This document shows, one piece after another, positions 13,331-26,264 of a stretch of DNA of 64,000 nucleotides. The notes below the pieces were generated by a model. The model ran no database searches and was not told where the DNA came from. It worked only from the letters and a program-made list of their open reading frames with translations. The stretch is taken from positions 15,811,303-15,875,302 of the forward strand of contig NC_092581.1 in the NCBI RefSeq assembly GCF_037975245.1, written 5' to 3'. Made by a program: the position numbers and the translations under genes. Origin of the DNA: Apostichopus japonicus. Taxonomy: Eukaryota; Echinodermata; Holothuroidea; Aspidochirotida; Stichopodidae. Position 1 is the first letter of the stretch; every line of letters starts with the position of its first letter.

Positions 13331-14018
13331 CTTCGCAAACTCAATTGTTGGGCTTTATGATCATCAGCTGGTGTATTTACAGAATCAGAAGTTGGAGGAA
13401 ATAGAGGGCGTCTGACATTAATTGCTTGGCTGGATTCATTGTTTGGCCCCTTTAATGATATGGTCACAGTACGATTACATTGCACAATGACCAGTATTGT
13501 CATAGAAAGAAGTTGCTGTTCCCTGTAAGCTTCAATTGCCCCGACCTAAAGCCTTGATGGGTTTCATTAACATGACGTGTATAAAACAGGCTAGAATGTC
13601 TCTGAAGAGCTTTTAAATGTCTTAGATAAGAAACGAAAGATATCCTGTTTCAATAAAACTCAACTATGAGATGTATGATACGTTAACTGAATAGAGATTT
13701 GAAACTAAAAGTCCTGGTTAGTAGTATGCATTGAACAACCATAGCAAATGACTGGCCATCTCAGGATCGTTCTAGTAGACCCTTCAGCTGTATGGAATAA
13801 CCTGTTAAAAATATTTAAATACATTAAGATGTAGACATAAATTACACATGCAACAAAGAATTAAAATATATTTGTGTATAAAACATTATCAGATATTTTG
13901 ACTTTAAAGTGGTACAATGAAGTGAACATATATGCATTGTGTTTCCCTTCATTTAACTTTTTTGTTTTCCTAGTCATTTTATATATAGTGACACAAGTTC
14001 AGAATTGTCATTTAGCCT

Positions 14019-14050
14019 TTGAAGAAGATCCTGCTAGGATCGAAACGTCA
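14019..14050 (+). ncRNA. hammerhead-ribozyme-like motif (degenerate)
   Basis: TTGAAGA (14019-14025) is followed by a 6-bp hairpin (GATCCT/AGGATC with loop GCT, 14027-14041), then GAAAC (14042-14046) and GTC (14047-14049). This is the order of a hammerhead core: CUGANGA, stem II, GAAA, with a GUC cleavage-type triplet. The catalytic C3 is T here, so activity is doubtful. Penelope-like retroelements are known to carry minimal hammerheads, so this may be a relic of one. Confidence 0.3.
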
Positions 14051-14365
14051 GGCCAACCTACTTTTACCATGGAGGTAAAAACAGACTTCTATGCTTTTAC
14101 ACATTTTCCTACACAGGCTCTCTAGTGGATAAGCAGTTTGCTAACAGTATTATTTTATTTTAAGTTCAGAATTGTTAGATTAGATTTTAACTTTGGTTTC
14201 AAAACTTCCTAATAACAGTCACTGAAATGAAGGGGATGGACTTGAGAGATTTAAATATCATCTGTCATTTCTGTACTTTATAATAATGATAATAACTAAT
14301 TTGTCTAACGCTCTTACCAGTCAAGACACACTCTAACGCGCCTTACCAAAAAAAAAAAAAAAACA

Positions 14366-14790
14366 TTAGGCGGGCAGCTGTGTTTTGTACGCGCTGGAGG
14401 CGACCAATGAGCGACGGTGGCACAGACTGCAGAATGGAATTACAGTAATCTAATTGGAGGTTACAAGTGTGTGGACAAGCAATGCGCATGCGTCTTCAGT
14501 AATATAATGATGTATGCGACCAATGTTCCAAATAGAGAGATAACAGCCTTTTAGATAATATTTATCTGTTTTACATATTGAGGTTATGGTCAAAAATAAC
14601 TCATAACTTTCTAACACAACTTTCAGCCGGTTCAACCATAGTATCGCCAACCTTAAGAGGAACAAATGTATAGCAGGACCAGCGGATCTGTCTTTGGGTG
14701 AGAAAGTGATTAACTCTGTCTCTTCCAGATCTAGTGTTAACTTGAATGAATATCAAGATGATAAAAACGTACATTGATTATTGATAAAAA
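14366..14790 (-). mobile_element. decayed LINE reverse-transcriptase C-terminal part
   Basis: On the minus strand, broken frames encode LEETELITFSP, NIGRIHHYITEDACALLVHT and, after a frame change, GRLQRVQNTAAR-type text (14,380-14,410). These match the thumb region of CR1/L2/Rex-type non-LTR retrotransposons. An A run of about 16 bases sits at 14,347-14,363. In-frame stops show that the copy is inactive. Confidence 0.75.
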
Positions 14791-14794
14791 GTTT

Positions 14795-17700
14795 GAAATC
14801 CACCCTATCTGCCCTTATAGAGTTATCTATAAACACCTGTTGATATTAAATGACATTTGACCTCTAAAGAGAGAAAGAAAACAATAGTGTTCCTATGCTG
14901 CTTTAATTAGACTTGAAACATCACTTATACTAAAGGTCCCGTTTATGTTATAGCCATAGTTTAACATGTTTACTCAAGTATATCTTACTGTCAAGTTTAC
15001 AAATACAAATGGCAGTGACCCATACATGCTGTGTAGTGTCTGTGACTTACTGTCAGAACTCTCATCTTGAAGCCTACATTAATTGATTAATTATGCAGTG
15101 CACTCACAAACGCAACCACTGTTAGTGAGAAGAAGCATTCTGTCCTATCAGTAATGCGTTCATTGTATGAGCTCAACCAAAGCCATGCTACTGTTGGACC
15201 ATGGAGCTATATAGCTCCATGGTTGGACACACTTATTTTGCTATTTTGGTAACCGCTCCAAAAAAACAAATACATGGATGTGCACATACAGGAACATATC
15301 ACAGATTTATTTACCTTTTTATGGAAACAAAAGGGTATTCCAAATAGTGATGTAGCTCTACGCGAAATCAATGATCATCTGTAAGTGAACTCTCGCTATA
15401 TTGGCCCATTTTCATGCTCTCTGTGTTATTGCCATTTAAGTCCTGTATCTGTAACCATTGTAGGAGATTTGGAGAAAAGAATAAGTGCGATGTTTACAAT
15501 TAGGCCTACATATATTAACTAACGAGAACTGAAACTACTCCCTTTCTGCTCAGGAGACACATATATGTAAGTCTGCAAGGTATCATTAAAGAGAGTTTTA
15601 AATATAAAACTCATTAAAACAAAATATCCATGAACTCACCAAATATACAATTTCTACCCATTTATTCCCACTTTCATTTTCTGATATCCTGTTACATCTA
15701 ACTTACGTGGGCCAATTCAAAGGTTAAGTAGAGTCGAGGTTCAGTTCCGCCCAATTGTCAAGCTTTCTATTTTTGTACTCCTCTATATGACCGGATATAT
15801 ACCATAGTATCCAGTATAAAGTAATATATCCAGTATTTGGATCTAACGGTTGACCCGACAGCGAGCATCGATGGAGTGAAATAGTGACCAATACAACCTC
15901 GCAGGTATATTTCAAAGAAGGAGGTTAAGAAATAGTATATATAATCTTCACAGGAGGGTGTGGGGTGTTGTGGGTATGGGGGTGTGGGGTGGGGGCACGC
16001 TTTCCATCATCAATCGGTGGAAAGGGTTCAGTCTGGGGAATTTCTAAACTCAACATGTAAGATTTACACTTATGTGTGCTACGGGTGAACTCCTGGACCT
16101 CTTTAACCCCACAAAAAATAATCAAGAGTATTATTTGCACGATCTTCAGTGCATTTAGAGGTAAATATAGACCTAAATATGTCTTAGAATATCCCATATA
16201 TGGAATTCGGCTTCAACGACCCGAGGGCCACATCCCCTCCTTTGATAAAATCCTTCATTCGCCGCAGGTCCATCCATGTAGGTAATTCAGCAGCTATCTA
16301 AATCAGTCGAGTGGAACACCACTGACTGCAGATTCTACTAACACACTGCAGTACGTATGTTCTCTCACCTGGCATTTTACTGTGTAATCAGCGCAGAGTA
16401 GCTTCTTCCATTGTCAAATTTAACTCTGTTGAACTCGAGGGAATAATGCAGAATTGCAGCTCCTTGAAGAGTGGATTTAGAAAACTGAAAATCAACTTTT
16501 AGTTCTGGTAAAATTCGTAGACAGTGATGATGATAATGATCTTCAAGGTTCAGCTTTCCTGACATGGAAGTGTTACATGTAATGAGAACTTTGAAACGAC
16601 TGTGTCAACCCTGTCTATAATTTTCAAGGTTACATTACAGAACTTACAATACGTATCACATGCGAATAACTTCTGTTGGCTCCGTATTGACATGCACGAA
16701 GCCTAGTGCACACTGCAGTTAGAACAGGGAGAGCATGAATAAGTGCATGTATTTCTTGACAGTACCTAACACCTACAGCAATGATCACGCAATGATTACA
16801 ATTTATGTCAATAGATATATACACCTGTCAGTAAGACCGTGAACATTCTTTCACTTATCAGCGCTTGGGAGTATTTCGCGAAAGCAGTCCACACGTACTA
16901 TTAACGTGCAGTATGGATTCCCAAGAGGTATGACCATTTGTAAAATTGTATACCCTAAGTATTGCTTTCTTTTGGTAACTTTGTCAGTTGGAGGGTCGGG
17001 GAAGCCCGGAGGGGATGGGAAGCACCCACCGGTTGACCTGCATTTCAATATGTGAGACAAGATATGGCCCTATCCGTAGCGGACAAAACTTCGTTGTTCG
17101 GTGTTATCCAGCGGATTCGTGTTTGTTTTGGTGTAGCACTACGGTATTTAGTTACTCAAAGGCGTATGGTTTGTTTCCGAAACATAGTCGTAGAGGCTTG
17201 AAGGGGCTGTAGTGTTTAGACTAAGAGTTTGACCATTTGTTCTGGTTAATAGGCCTCCCGATGTACTGATAGAATTGTTACTTCTAACTGACTGTGTTGA
17301 CCTTTACAACTGGGCTAAATAAGCCTGCCTATCAGTACTCCCGACTCATAAGCTATAGACTACCTCGAAGTATGGGCCTATGATAAACGGTTTGGACCGA
17401 GTGATAGATCCAGTTATACTATACTATTTAAGAGGGGAGTAGTGGGGGGGGGGGGTGGAGGGGTGAAGGTCCCCCAGGAAAAAGTTAGTTTAGACATCAA
17501 ATGGTGTAGTCGGAGGCATAAGTAGGTCTTTTATTAAGTTTAGGCGTAAGGATATGAGTGATACCTGAGATTGAAAGGATTGTGGGCATCCCCATATCCC
17601 CTGGACTTTCTTACAAGATTCTTCCAACTGAACCTTTTTGTCCCAACTAAACGTTTTTCCACCCATTGACGACGGAGGTAGAGGGCCATATCCGCAAATT

Positions 17701-18915
17701 ACTCTGTGCAGATCTCTCTCATTGTAGCTTTAATATTTGCATGAGAACAGAGAATTGCTTACGTTTGTTACTTATTTGAGGTCATCCAAGCAAATTTCAG
17801 GCGCATTTCGATCACGTTACAGAGTAAACTTCGCCACAACCCGCCGTACCTCAACGACATGATTTAGCGAATATACAGTATGACTACGGTAATTTCTAAT
17901 TTAGATTTTCATTCAATATTTTTTTATATTTTTATTATACGTAAAATTGTGAAGTCCATTTGCAATGTTTTATGCACAGTCTGTAATAACTATTATGTAA
18001 GAATTTATTTTGACAAGGAGTAAAATTTCCCAGATATTATCATTACCGTAATCGTGCCCGTCATCGCTGACGTCACTCATCGATACTGTGGCTATATTCA
18101 CACACGGAGCTTTAACAACTGTACATGTCAAGCAAATTCCGCATCCCACGTTTCATTTTTGTCCGCAAAAATCTGCATTTTTCATCACACAACGATAGTT
18201 ACTATATGTGTCTCACGCAATGTTTTCATTCGCTCTTTGCAAAATGCCACAAAATGCCCCGTAATTTTTTTTAGTAAAAATCGTATAGAAGTATACTATA
18301 AGTCACAGTTCACATAATATTGGGGTTTGCTTAAGTTCACAGTTATAATTCGTTTCGATCTTTCTCTTATGTAGCTTTCTGTGTCTTTTTACGCAGTTAC
18401 GTCTGGTAAAAGACGGTATCAGAATCCCTGGTTGTTTCATGTTCTGTAGTCTGCCGCCCCATAATTCCTTTCACAAACATAACGTGTGGGTCAAAGGTCA
18501 TTTAGAACTAATCGTTAATGAAAAGTACATGAACCTTTTGTTGGTATTGATTAGTAATATAAACTGTGAACAACGTTTTGCTCGGATAGACACGTTTTAT
18601 TTATCAAGATCCACCAAAAGGGGACAGTGGGAGGGGAAGGGACGACAAATGGACATGATATTGTCAGTGAAAAAAGGCGCGTTTTGTAAGGAATATTGGT
18701 GTGTAAATTTCCAAAATAACTCCCTCATTATAATATACACTTACTGTATACAGCACCCCGATTTGAGTTGGCAAACAATGATTTCGTCCATAATCCGAAG
18801 TGGCTCGTTACGATGCTGCTGTCCGCTGTTTTAGTATGCGTTATGAAATTAATTTTTGACGAAATGTAGTGAATCGAAGCAAATTCAATAAACACTCGTT
18901 TATGAACATACGCTT
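14795..18915. other. non-coding stretch, nothing firmly recognised
   Basis: AT-rich DNA with short unrelated frames on both strands. The longest, 18,439-18,834 plus, has 131 codons and begins MFCSLPPHN. It has no signal peptide, membrane segment or known domain that I can recognise and sits in ordinary low-GC sequence, so I do not call it a gene. Confidence 0.4.
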
Positions 18916-18919
18916 GTTG

Positions 18920-19097
18920 AATATATGTTGATACTAGATGAGACTAGTGGAACACTAGTAGTTGTTACTCGGAGTTTCACGCGTTATAGCGATCTTCAGA
19001 CAACTCTGACAACTTGTCTGAAGATCGCTATAACGCGTGAAACTCCGAGTAACAACTACTAGTGTTCCACTAGTCTCATCTAGTATCAACATATATT
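18920..19097. repeat. perfect 84-bp inverted repeat with 10-base loop
   Basis: Positions 18920-19003 are the exact reverse complement of 19014-19097, separated by 10 bases (19004-19013). I compared all 84 pairs and found no mismatch. The hairpin lies just before a (CT)n/(TA)n tract. No transposase and no clear target duplication are visible. It could be a foldback or MITE-type element, a recent inverted duplication, or a source of long hairpin RNA. Confidence 0.95.
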
Positions 19098-19150
19098 ACG
19101 CTCTGTCCAATGGACATAGAGCACTCTGCGCCAAGATAGACGCCAACCTA

Positions 19151-19224
<74 letters not shown>
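19151..19224. repeat. (CT)n/(TA)n microsatellite
   Basis: A short CT run passes directly into about 32 TA units. It produces the meaningless YIYIYI frame at 19,037-19,255. Confidence 0.95.
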
Positions 19225-19229
<5 letters not shown>

Positions 19230-19230
<1 letters not shown>

Positions 19231-22200
19231 TAGATCTATAGAAATTGGACGTTAGAGTTTGAACATTTTGCAATCTTGTAAGTTGTAAAATTCGGAACAT
19301 TTGGTTAAAATGTTGATCATGCGCACTGATACATCAGCTTCGAATAGGAATCAGTTCCACATATACATTCACACAGACAGGCACCCACATACATGTTAAT
19401 AAAATCAATTTTGTAGGCGGTAAATGACATCAAGTCTATACAGAATAATACGACGTTCAAATTGCCTATAGGTTATTAAGGGGTTAATCAACGGTCATTC
19501 ATACACAACCATTTGTGTGGGGGAAAAATCATAAAACAAAACATTTTTGGTTACATATAACCAAAGATTTATAAAAGTGATGCCCCGTAATTTTACCGTG
19601 CGTTACTCACAGGATTAACCACGGTCAGCTGACCTGAATGGACCAATAGGATTTAGGAATCTTTACTAAGTATGAATGAATGAACAATTAAATATTGACC
19701 TTCGTACAAAAGGTCATGCCCTTTCGTGTCGTATTAGGTGCCTTTACTAATTGAAATGAAAATTTGATATCAAGTTCGTTTTCAATTTTGAATCAAAACG
19801 TGGACCAACTATTACGTTCTTTCCTTGTATTCTTTGAGAAATGTTTACGATTTACATTACACCCTTCTTTGAAATACGACAGCTGGTCTGAGAAAAAGCA
19901 AAATACCGTTTTTTCATTATAACTGTTCATTCATTGTATTACAGTATGTTGGCTAAATGAGTTCATATTTGTTTACTAGGCCTGCCTATGTTGTCTAGGG
20001 GTGTACAAGGGATCGGGTTCAGGCAATCTATCGGGGCTTTTTTTCATTTTTATTCCTTCTCTCCCTTTTTCTTCCCATGTTTTTTACCTTTTCCCAAACG
20101 ATTTTTGATCAGCAGATGGATTTCATGCTTGGATAGCCGTTAGGCAAATGCGCCCGGTAATCTCGTGCTAGAGTTTTCCCAAAGTTTCCTTCCTCTAACC
20201 AAAGCAGCTGGCTTTGCGCATAAATCAATGTTTTCTCCATCAATGGCCTCAATCTATCCCTCACGGAATCAATAAACGGTGCCTCTACTTTCGAATTGGT
20301 GGCGTTACATCTCGCAGCGAACAAGGTCTGCGCGGCGACGCATCGTTGTTATACTAAAAAAAAAAACCCGCTACCTAACTTACATCAAATTTCTACTTCT
20401 TTTTTTTTTGTCTTTCTCTCATTTTGTTTCGTAATATCTTTGGGCGATCAAACTATGACGTTTTCTCTACGCCTTGATATAACATCCATGCAACGTAGCT
20501 CATTAGATAGAGTTTTCACTTACATAAAATTCGGCCTGGAAAACTCCAGGGGAGCTTGTAACCTGAAGCATCCATGGGATAACAGGGATTCATTTTCTCG
20601 TGCATATACGAATTAAACCGAAGAAAGCCGGCTGTGGAATTAGTATTCCCCTTGAGGATGCTCATTAGCGAGAGAATCCTTGCAGGACGTTTTACAATTT
20701 GTCAAATTTCTCGCGATTGTCAAATACAGAACAACATATAGTCAATCGGAAAGAAAAAAGGTTATACTATCTGTTGCGGAAAGGAATCACTTTTTAGGAC
20801 AGCGAAGGTTTTTTTTTCTTCTTTGAAATGAGCTTTAATTGCTTATTTTTTATTTAATCAACGACGGGTTTGTTTCACTGTAACCAACATAAAACGAAGA
20901 GAATTTCAACGTTTGGTAAGTACTCGATGTGTCATCGTATATGGTTATATATTACGTTCAAGTTGTCGAACATTCTTTGCTTTTAAAAAAAAAAAAAAAA
21001 AAAAAAAATAATATATAGTTTTGATCGATCTAGGTCGATTTGCCAAAATATCCAGCGATGAATGGAATGGTGTTCCGTATATATTGACTTTTTTTCAAAT
21101 CATGAATGGTTGAAATATGTATTAATTCATGGAATTTGTGAAGAAATTGATTTTTTTTTATTACATATACTTTTCTATTATAGGGCGGTACATAATGTGT
21201 TCTGCGACTTGGATAGCTGCAGGTGTTTCATATACTCTTTAATTACTCTTTAATGCTACATCAGAGTCCCAGTCGAGTGATGTATACTGTTTTACGGTAA
21301 CAATCGAGGGACCCTTGTCAAGAATCAGTTTCAACCTATATAGAAATGAAGTACAATTCATTCTTATTCATCGCAAAAGAATCAATTTCAGTTAGCGCAT
21401 GCTAAGAGTGTTAATATAGTGCTTGGTCTGCAAAACGAGGAAAGTCAATTCTTAAAGTTCAGATTTGAAGAACATGTCATGCATGGTATTGGTGTATTGA
21501 AAAGAGTGAATTTCGTTCTTATTGCATAGAGTGGCTAATCTACTCTTTTATAGCAAACTAAATTTAATTTCACTCTTATTATACAAAGAAGGAATTCGAG
21601 CAAAATCTATGGGCAAGGATAAACGAATATTATTAGTATTTTTAGGACATTATTTTCACTTTAATAATCTATGCGGTTTATCGCGTTAAAACAAGAGGAG
21701 AATTCATGTAGCCTTGAGAAACCGATTACAAACTAACAACAAGATAACCATTTAAAACAGCCGTATAATTTCAACAACAAAAAAAATTGAGAAATCTTAT
21801 TTCAGCAGACATGACATACTTTATCGCCTAATTAACTTAAGCAGGCAGGTATACCCTTTAGAACTCAATGCACTCTCAGCAATAGTTTACCTAAATATTT
21901 CCAACAACCCAAAATTGCGTTCTTTCCATGTATATAGGAATGGATTCAGGTAATTTTGTAGCACTCTCGTCAATGGATTTATAGCCATATATCATTTACA
22001 CTATTTTATTTTATGTTTTATATTTTGTTTTATAACTATACCAGTATATATTTTTTTTTATCGAAAAAAAAGATAGTATCTCACTACCAGCTTATATGAA
22101 TTATGTGGAACTCAAAGACTATCAAAATTTTAAAATTAAATGACATGGTACAGTATACTTAGCCATGCATTGCCCGTACTTAATTCGACTTTCGATGGGA

Positions 22201-24480
22201 TTTTATGTCTATATGTCTATCCCCAAGCATGATGGTGAACAGAGAACACCATATATCAAGAATGATGTACGAAAATGAGCTAGGACGAAGTTAGTAGGGG
22301 GGGGGGGGGGTCAGAGGGATACAGCCCCACCGTCAATAAGGGGTCTCAGGAAGAAATTGGATAAAATAATTATTAGATAAATAATGTATTCTGATATTCT
22401 AAGTATACTGAAGGAAACAAGATTGCCACTAAGAGGGGGCCCGGTGACTTGATTGATATTTAATGGTGGACGAACCCTCCCCCAACCCCCACCCCATCTC
22501 CACCATGCCTATATAACGAAATTCGTCTCAATAATGTGATTGTGTAGTTAATAATCATCTTTATTCTGTCATGCATTCTGATGTAGTTTTGGTTTTGAAA
22601 ATTAAGTAAAATTCTCACATTTTCTTACAGTTGGTAAGATTTGTTCAGAAAAGGGCAATTTTTTTGCACGCCAAAAAACGTTTAGCATATTGATATCAGC
22701 ATTATCATAAGAAACTGCAATACGCAATAGCGACGTCGTAATTGCACAGCAACGACAACGGCCCTCGCTTATTATTTCTCCACAACGAACATATATATTT
22801 ACGAATGTTTAAACTTTCTGTGTGTGTATTGGCGGGGGCGGGAGAGGGGGGTTAGGTGGGGTTAGGTGGGACGTGTCCTTATGTTTGTTTGTCACATGTA
22901 GATCTAGTACAACAGCATGAGTATAGTCTTACGAAATACGGACTCGTTAAAAGTCTACTTCATATTTGAGATGACAAATACACAAGGGTCACCCCTTCCT
23001 CCCCCTCACGTGGTATGGTAAGCATATGTTCTCATTGCATCGGACTATACGATCCTGTGCTCTCACCCTGTTGTTGTTGCTTGCAGGGGTGAAATGTCTC
23101 GTTATATACACAACCAGTACATATATGCGACATACAGACATTTACCTGCATGTGAATAAAGTCTTTCAAAAGAATGGAAGGATTAAATAAACATAAATAT
23201 TCTGGTAGAAACATGTGGTACACACGTAAATGCAACTATTTGTATATACATATAATATGGCGTTTTTTTCTTTCTTTTTTTTTCTTCAAACGACCTTACT
23301 TGGCAACATAATTAAAAGCCTGGGAGTTTATTTTTTAATCATCAACTTTAGCTATATACGTGTTCAAGGTTTTAACTTGCCAACGGCAACACATTGTAAT
23401 TAACGAAGGGAATCAAAATGCGTCGTATACAGGAAATTAAACACCGTAAGTAACAAACTCCACAATAAAGGCACAGACAGACAGACAGACGAGACCACGT
23501 GTGTCAGTTCAGACCGTAATTTAAATGAGGCATGTTAGTAGGTCTTTCAGCTTATCAATATTTGCCCTGCCTTCGAGCTGAACACTGTCACATGTGACGT
23601 CAGAACCGCATAGGTGTGTTTGTTGAACCAATGATTGATGGACACAGTTTATGACGTCAGAGTTGCGTGTCAAAATATGTTCAATCAGTGATTGATTTTG
23701 AATGTTGGTTTATACAAGCTAAACCCTGACTTTGCAAAGAAAATATGTATTTTCAACAATGAACAATTGATTTAAATGTGTTCATTCTAAATTTAATTGG
23801 ACATTTATGTTAATTAACTGGAATAAAACTGACTTTTGACAAGATGTAACATTTTGGTGGCTGATATGCCCAAGATCCTAGCAATAAAAGGGTGGGCGGG
23901 GGGGGGGGTGGGGGTGGGCTGGGGGACGAGAGGAGGGTCATCTATCTATATCTACTTTGACTTTTCTGATATTCACATCTACATGGAGTGTGCCAATATC
24001 ACAACCTTGATGATGACGTCAGATCCTATGTTCAGATCTAATTCTTTGCTAGGCTGCAATTTGAAACTATAGTTGCGACCTTTTTTCTTTGGAAAACACA
24101 GGATACTATATCAGCGCTTCTGTATCACAACAAATATTTCCATAGGAAATGATGAGACGTGTTCTTTTTAATGTAGCTGTATTATTTACATTGCATAACA
24201 AATTTGCCATGGATTGTCAGGGGCGCGGGATTTCATCATGTGACACAATTATAATTCTAGGAATAACTTAACTGATCGCCCCCCCCCCCAAAAAATAAAC
24301 CAATTAGAATGGATTTTCACTCCATTGTCCGCTGCTTTACCACTCTTTACCAACTACGTTGACCAACATCATATGGGGCTGAGGTGGGCACGTACATGGG
24401 TACCACATTCGGGACCCCACAAGTAGACCACAACCTGGTTGTCACTGGCCATCAAACGTGACTCCGTTTGGTTTTGTTCT
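19230..24480. other. long non-coding stretch upstream of the glutamine-synthetase-like gene
   Basis: I see no supported exon. Features are homopolymer runs (A run 20,984-21,008; G runs near 22,297 and 23,900), a GACA/CAGA run near 23,480 and small frames. One frame, 20,109-20,324 minus (71 codons, containing SQLLWLEEGNFGKTLARDY), has protein-like composition but no family I recognise. Upstream non-coding exons of the glutamine-synthetase-like gene may lie here. Confidence 0.4.
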
Positions 24481-24493
24481 TTTGCCTTTTCAG
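24475..24493 (+). promoter_or_regulatory. splice acceptor deciding the start of the glutamine-synthetase-like coding exon
   Basis: Nineteen bases rich in T and C end in CAG, nine codons ahead of the ATG at 24,521 and in phase 0 with it. Either the upstream exon is 5' UTR, or coding continues from an unseen exon. Confidence 0.65.
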
Positions 24494-25864
24494 ATTGAGA
24501 ACGACCTTGTGGAAATTGACATGGATATAAAGAAAGTGATCGCGTTGATTGAAACGAGCAATATAGAATTTGTGAGGATCGAACTGTGTGATATGTACGG
24601 CATAAGCAGATCGAAGATCGTTCCCGCACGACACTTCCCCAGGACGATAACTGCCGGGACGGCTTTCTCTCTGGGGGCATTTGCTTGGGATCCTGTGTGC
24701 AGCTTGATACCCGGTACGGGGCTCTTAGAAGAAGTCGGCTACTGCGACATGACGATACATCCCGACCTTGACACATTTCGTGTCATTCCCTGGCTGGAAA
24801 ATACAGCTCGTGTTCTAGTAGACAGTACATTTCAAGGGGCACCAGTCGTCCAAGATCCCCGTCATATTGCCAGAACGCAACTCGATAAACTTGAACGTAT
24901 GGGCCTCTCGTTGTTTTCTGCGCATGAGTATGAGTTCTACGTGAGAGAAAAAAGCGGCAAAATGCTGTCTGATTTCGGTGGGGAGAGCCTGACCATAACG
25001 TCATCGGAACACAGTACCCTCGTTTACAAACTGATGAGGGAGCTCACACGCGTCGGTATCGACATCGAGACGTTCCATTCCGAGGATGGGGCCGGTCAAC
25101 TCGAGGTCACCTTTCGACCTTCGTTCGGGCTGAAAGCCGCCGACAACGCTCATACATTCAGGACATCGGTCAAGGAGATCTGTCAGAGCCAGGGCTACAC
25201 TGCCAGTTTCATGTCCAAGCCCTTCGAAGGTGTAGTGGGGTCGTCCTGCCATTTCTGCCATTCCCTGTGGGATCTCGAGGGTCGGCAGACTCAATTATAC
25301 GACGAAGAGTCAAAGTGGCAACTGTCAGAGGTGGGCCAATATTGGATCGCGGGGTTACTAGAGCATGCGCCCTCTATAGCTCTTCTCTGCGCACCGACGA
25401 TCAACTGCTTGAAACGGTTCCAACCGGAGACGTTCGCACCGGTCAATGCGACGTGGGGTGTCGATAACCGTACCGCGGCGATACGACTTAAAGTAGATGG
25501 GTCCGGCGGTACTTACATCGAGAACCGTATGGGCGCCAGCGCAAGTAATCCGTACCTTCTGCTTGCCGCAACGGTGGCTGCTGGTATCGATGGGATTGAA
25601 CGAAAGTTGAAGTTGCCCGAACCGATGGCAAATTCTGCGTATAACCCAAAACTTGTCCCTAACAACGTGAAGAAATTACCGACCACTTTGCCAGAAGCGA
25701 TTCAAAATTTTGTTGCCGACGATCTGATGTTCGAGACTTTTGGCGCCGATTTCATCAAGACGTTTGTCGCATTAAAGCAGCATGAAATGAAACGAGAATT
25801 AGAGGCAAAAGGGAAAGGAAAATCCAAGGATTGGGAAATGGACTTCTTTTTTAAGATACTTTGA
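24494..25864 (+). CDS. glutamine synthetase-like protein (class I/lengsin-GlnA fold)
   Basis: The frame encodes 447 residues from the ATG at 24,521. A polypyrimidine tract and CAG at 24,475-24,493 form a strong splice acceptor, so the exon probably begins at 24,494. The in-frame ATG at 24,458 would then be intronic. Residues 1-95 look like the beta-grasp domain and the rest like the catalytic barrel. Active-site residues of class I glutamine synthetase are visible: E136/E138 (HEYEFY), E188 and E195 (GAGQLEV), H244 (GSSCHFCH), R299, R317/R322 (DNRTAAIR) and E334/R336 (IENR), followed by NPYLLLAA. The ammonium-site Glu of true synthetases (E327 in E. coli) is Phe305 (ETFAP), as in amine-ligating or lengsin-like relatives. 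The whole coding part lies in one exon and is more GC-rich than its flanks. It is probably an ATP-grasping amine ligase or a structural lengsin homologue; the substrate is unknown. Confidence 0.92.
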   Translation: MENDLVEIDMDIKKVIALIETSNIEFVRIELCDMYGISRSKIVPARHFPRTITAGTAFSLGAFAWDPVCSLIPGTGLLEEVGYCDMTIHPDLDTFRVIPWLENTARVLVDSTFQGAPVVQDPRHIARTQLDKLERMGLSLFSAHEYEFYVREKSGKMLSDFGGESLTITSSEHSTLVYKLMRELTRVGIDIETFHSEDGAGQLEVTFRPSFGLKAADNAHTFRTSVKEICQSQGYTASFMSKPFEGVVGSSCHFCHSLWDLEGRQTQLYDEESKWQLSEVGQYWIAGLLEHAPSIALLCAPTINCLKRFQPETFAPVNATWGVDNRTAAIRLKVDGSGGTYIENRMGASASNPYLLLAATVAAGIDGIERKLKLPEPMANSAYNPKLVPNNVKKLPTTLPEAIQNFVADDLMFETFGADFIKTFVALKQHEMKRELEAKGKGKSKDWEMDFFFKIL

Positions 25865-26264
25865 TCGGTTTTTGGATCAATTGTATTCTATATATGCCGA
25901 GAAGAGGCTGACATCTTAACCAGACCCAAGGGTATTGTAATGCAACTTGAAATTGCAAATTTTTGTTTTTATACTTTTGTACAGATTTGTTTACACATGT
26001 TATATTGATTTAGTCACTTAATGTAGTGTGCATCACTTTTATGTTAAGGTATGTTTCAGAAGATAATGAATATATCGATTGATTGAGTGACTGATTCATC
26101 GATAACTTGTTCGATGACAGTCAATTTTCCCGGGGACTATCACGGGTTCGTTTTATCAAAGAAGTTATCTCGTGTAATGCGAAAGCATATATAGGAAGTT
26201 ACGTGGTGACTTGATTTCAGGATTTCAAGATTGTGTATGGTTTTGACAATTTATCCTGACTTTT

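Noticed and set aside
18439-18834. 131-codon frame as a gene
   Set aside because: There are no recognisable domain, splice context or composition shift; a frame of this length is expected by chance in 64 kb.
20109-20324. 71-codon minus-strand frame with protein-like composition
   Set aside because: I recognise no family and see no flanking exons; it cannot be supported without a database search.
24458-24520. Upstream ATG extending the glutamine-synthetase-like frame by 21 residues
   Set aside because: The sequence after it is a polypyrimidine tract ending in CAG at 24,493, a better splice acceptor than coding sequence, and the added residues do not resemble the family.
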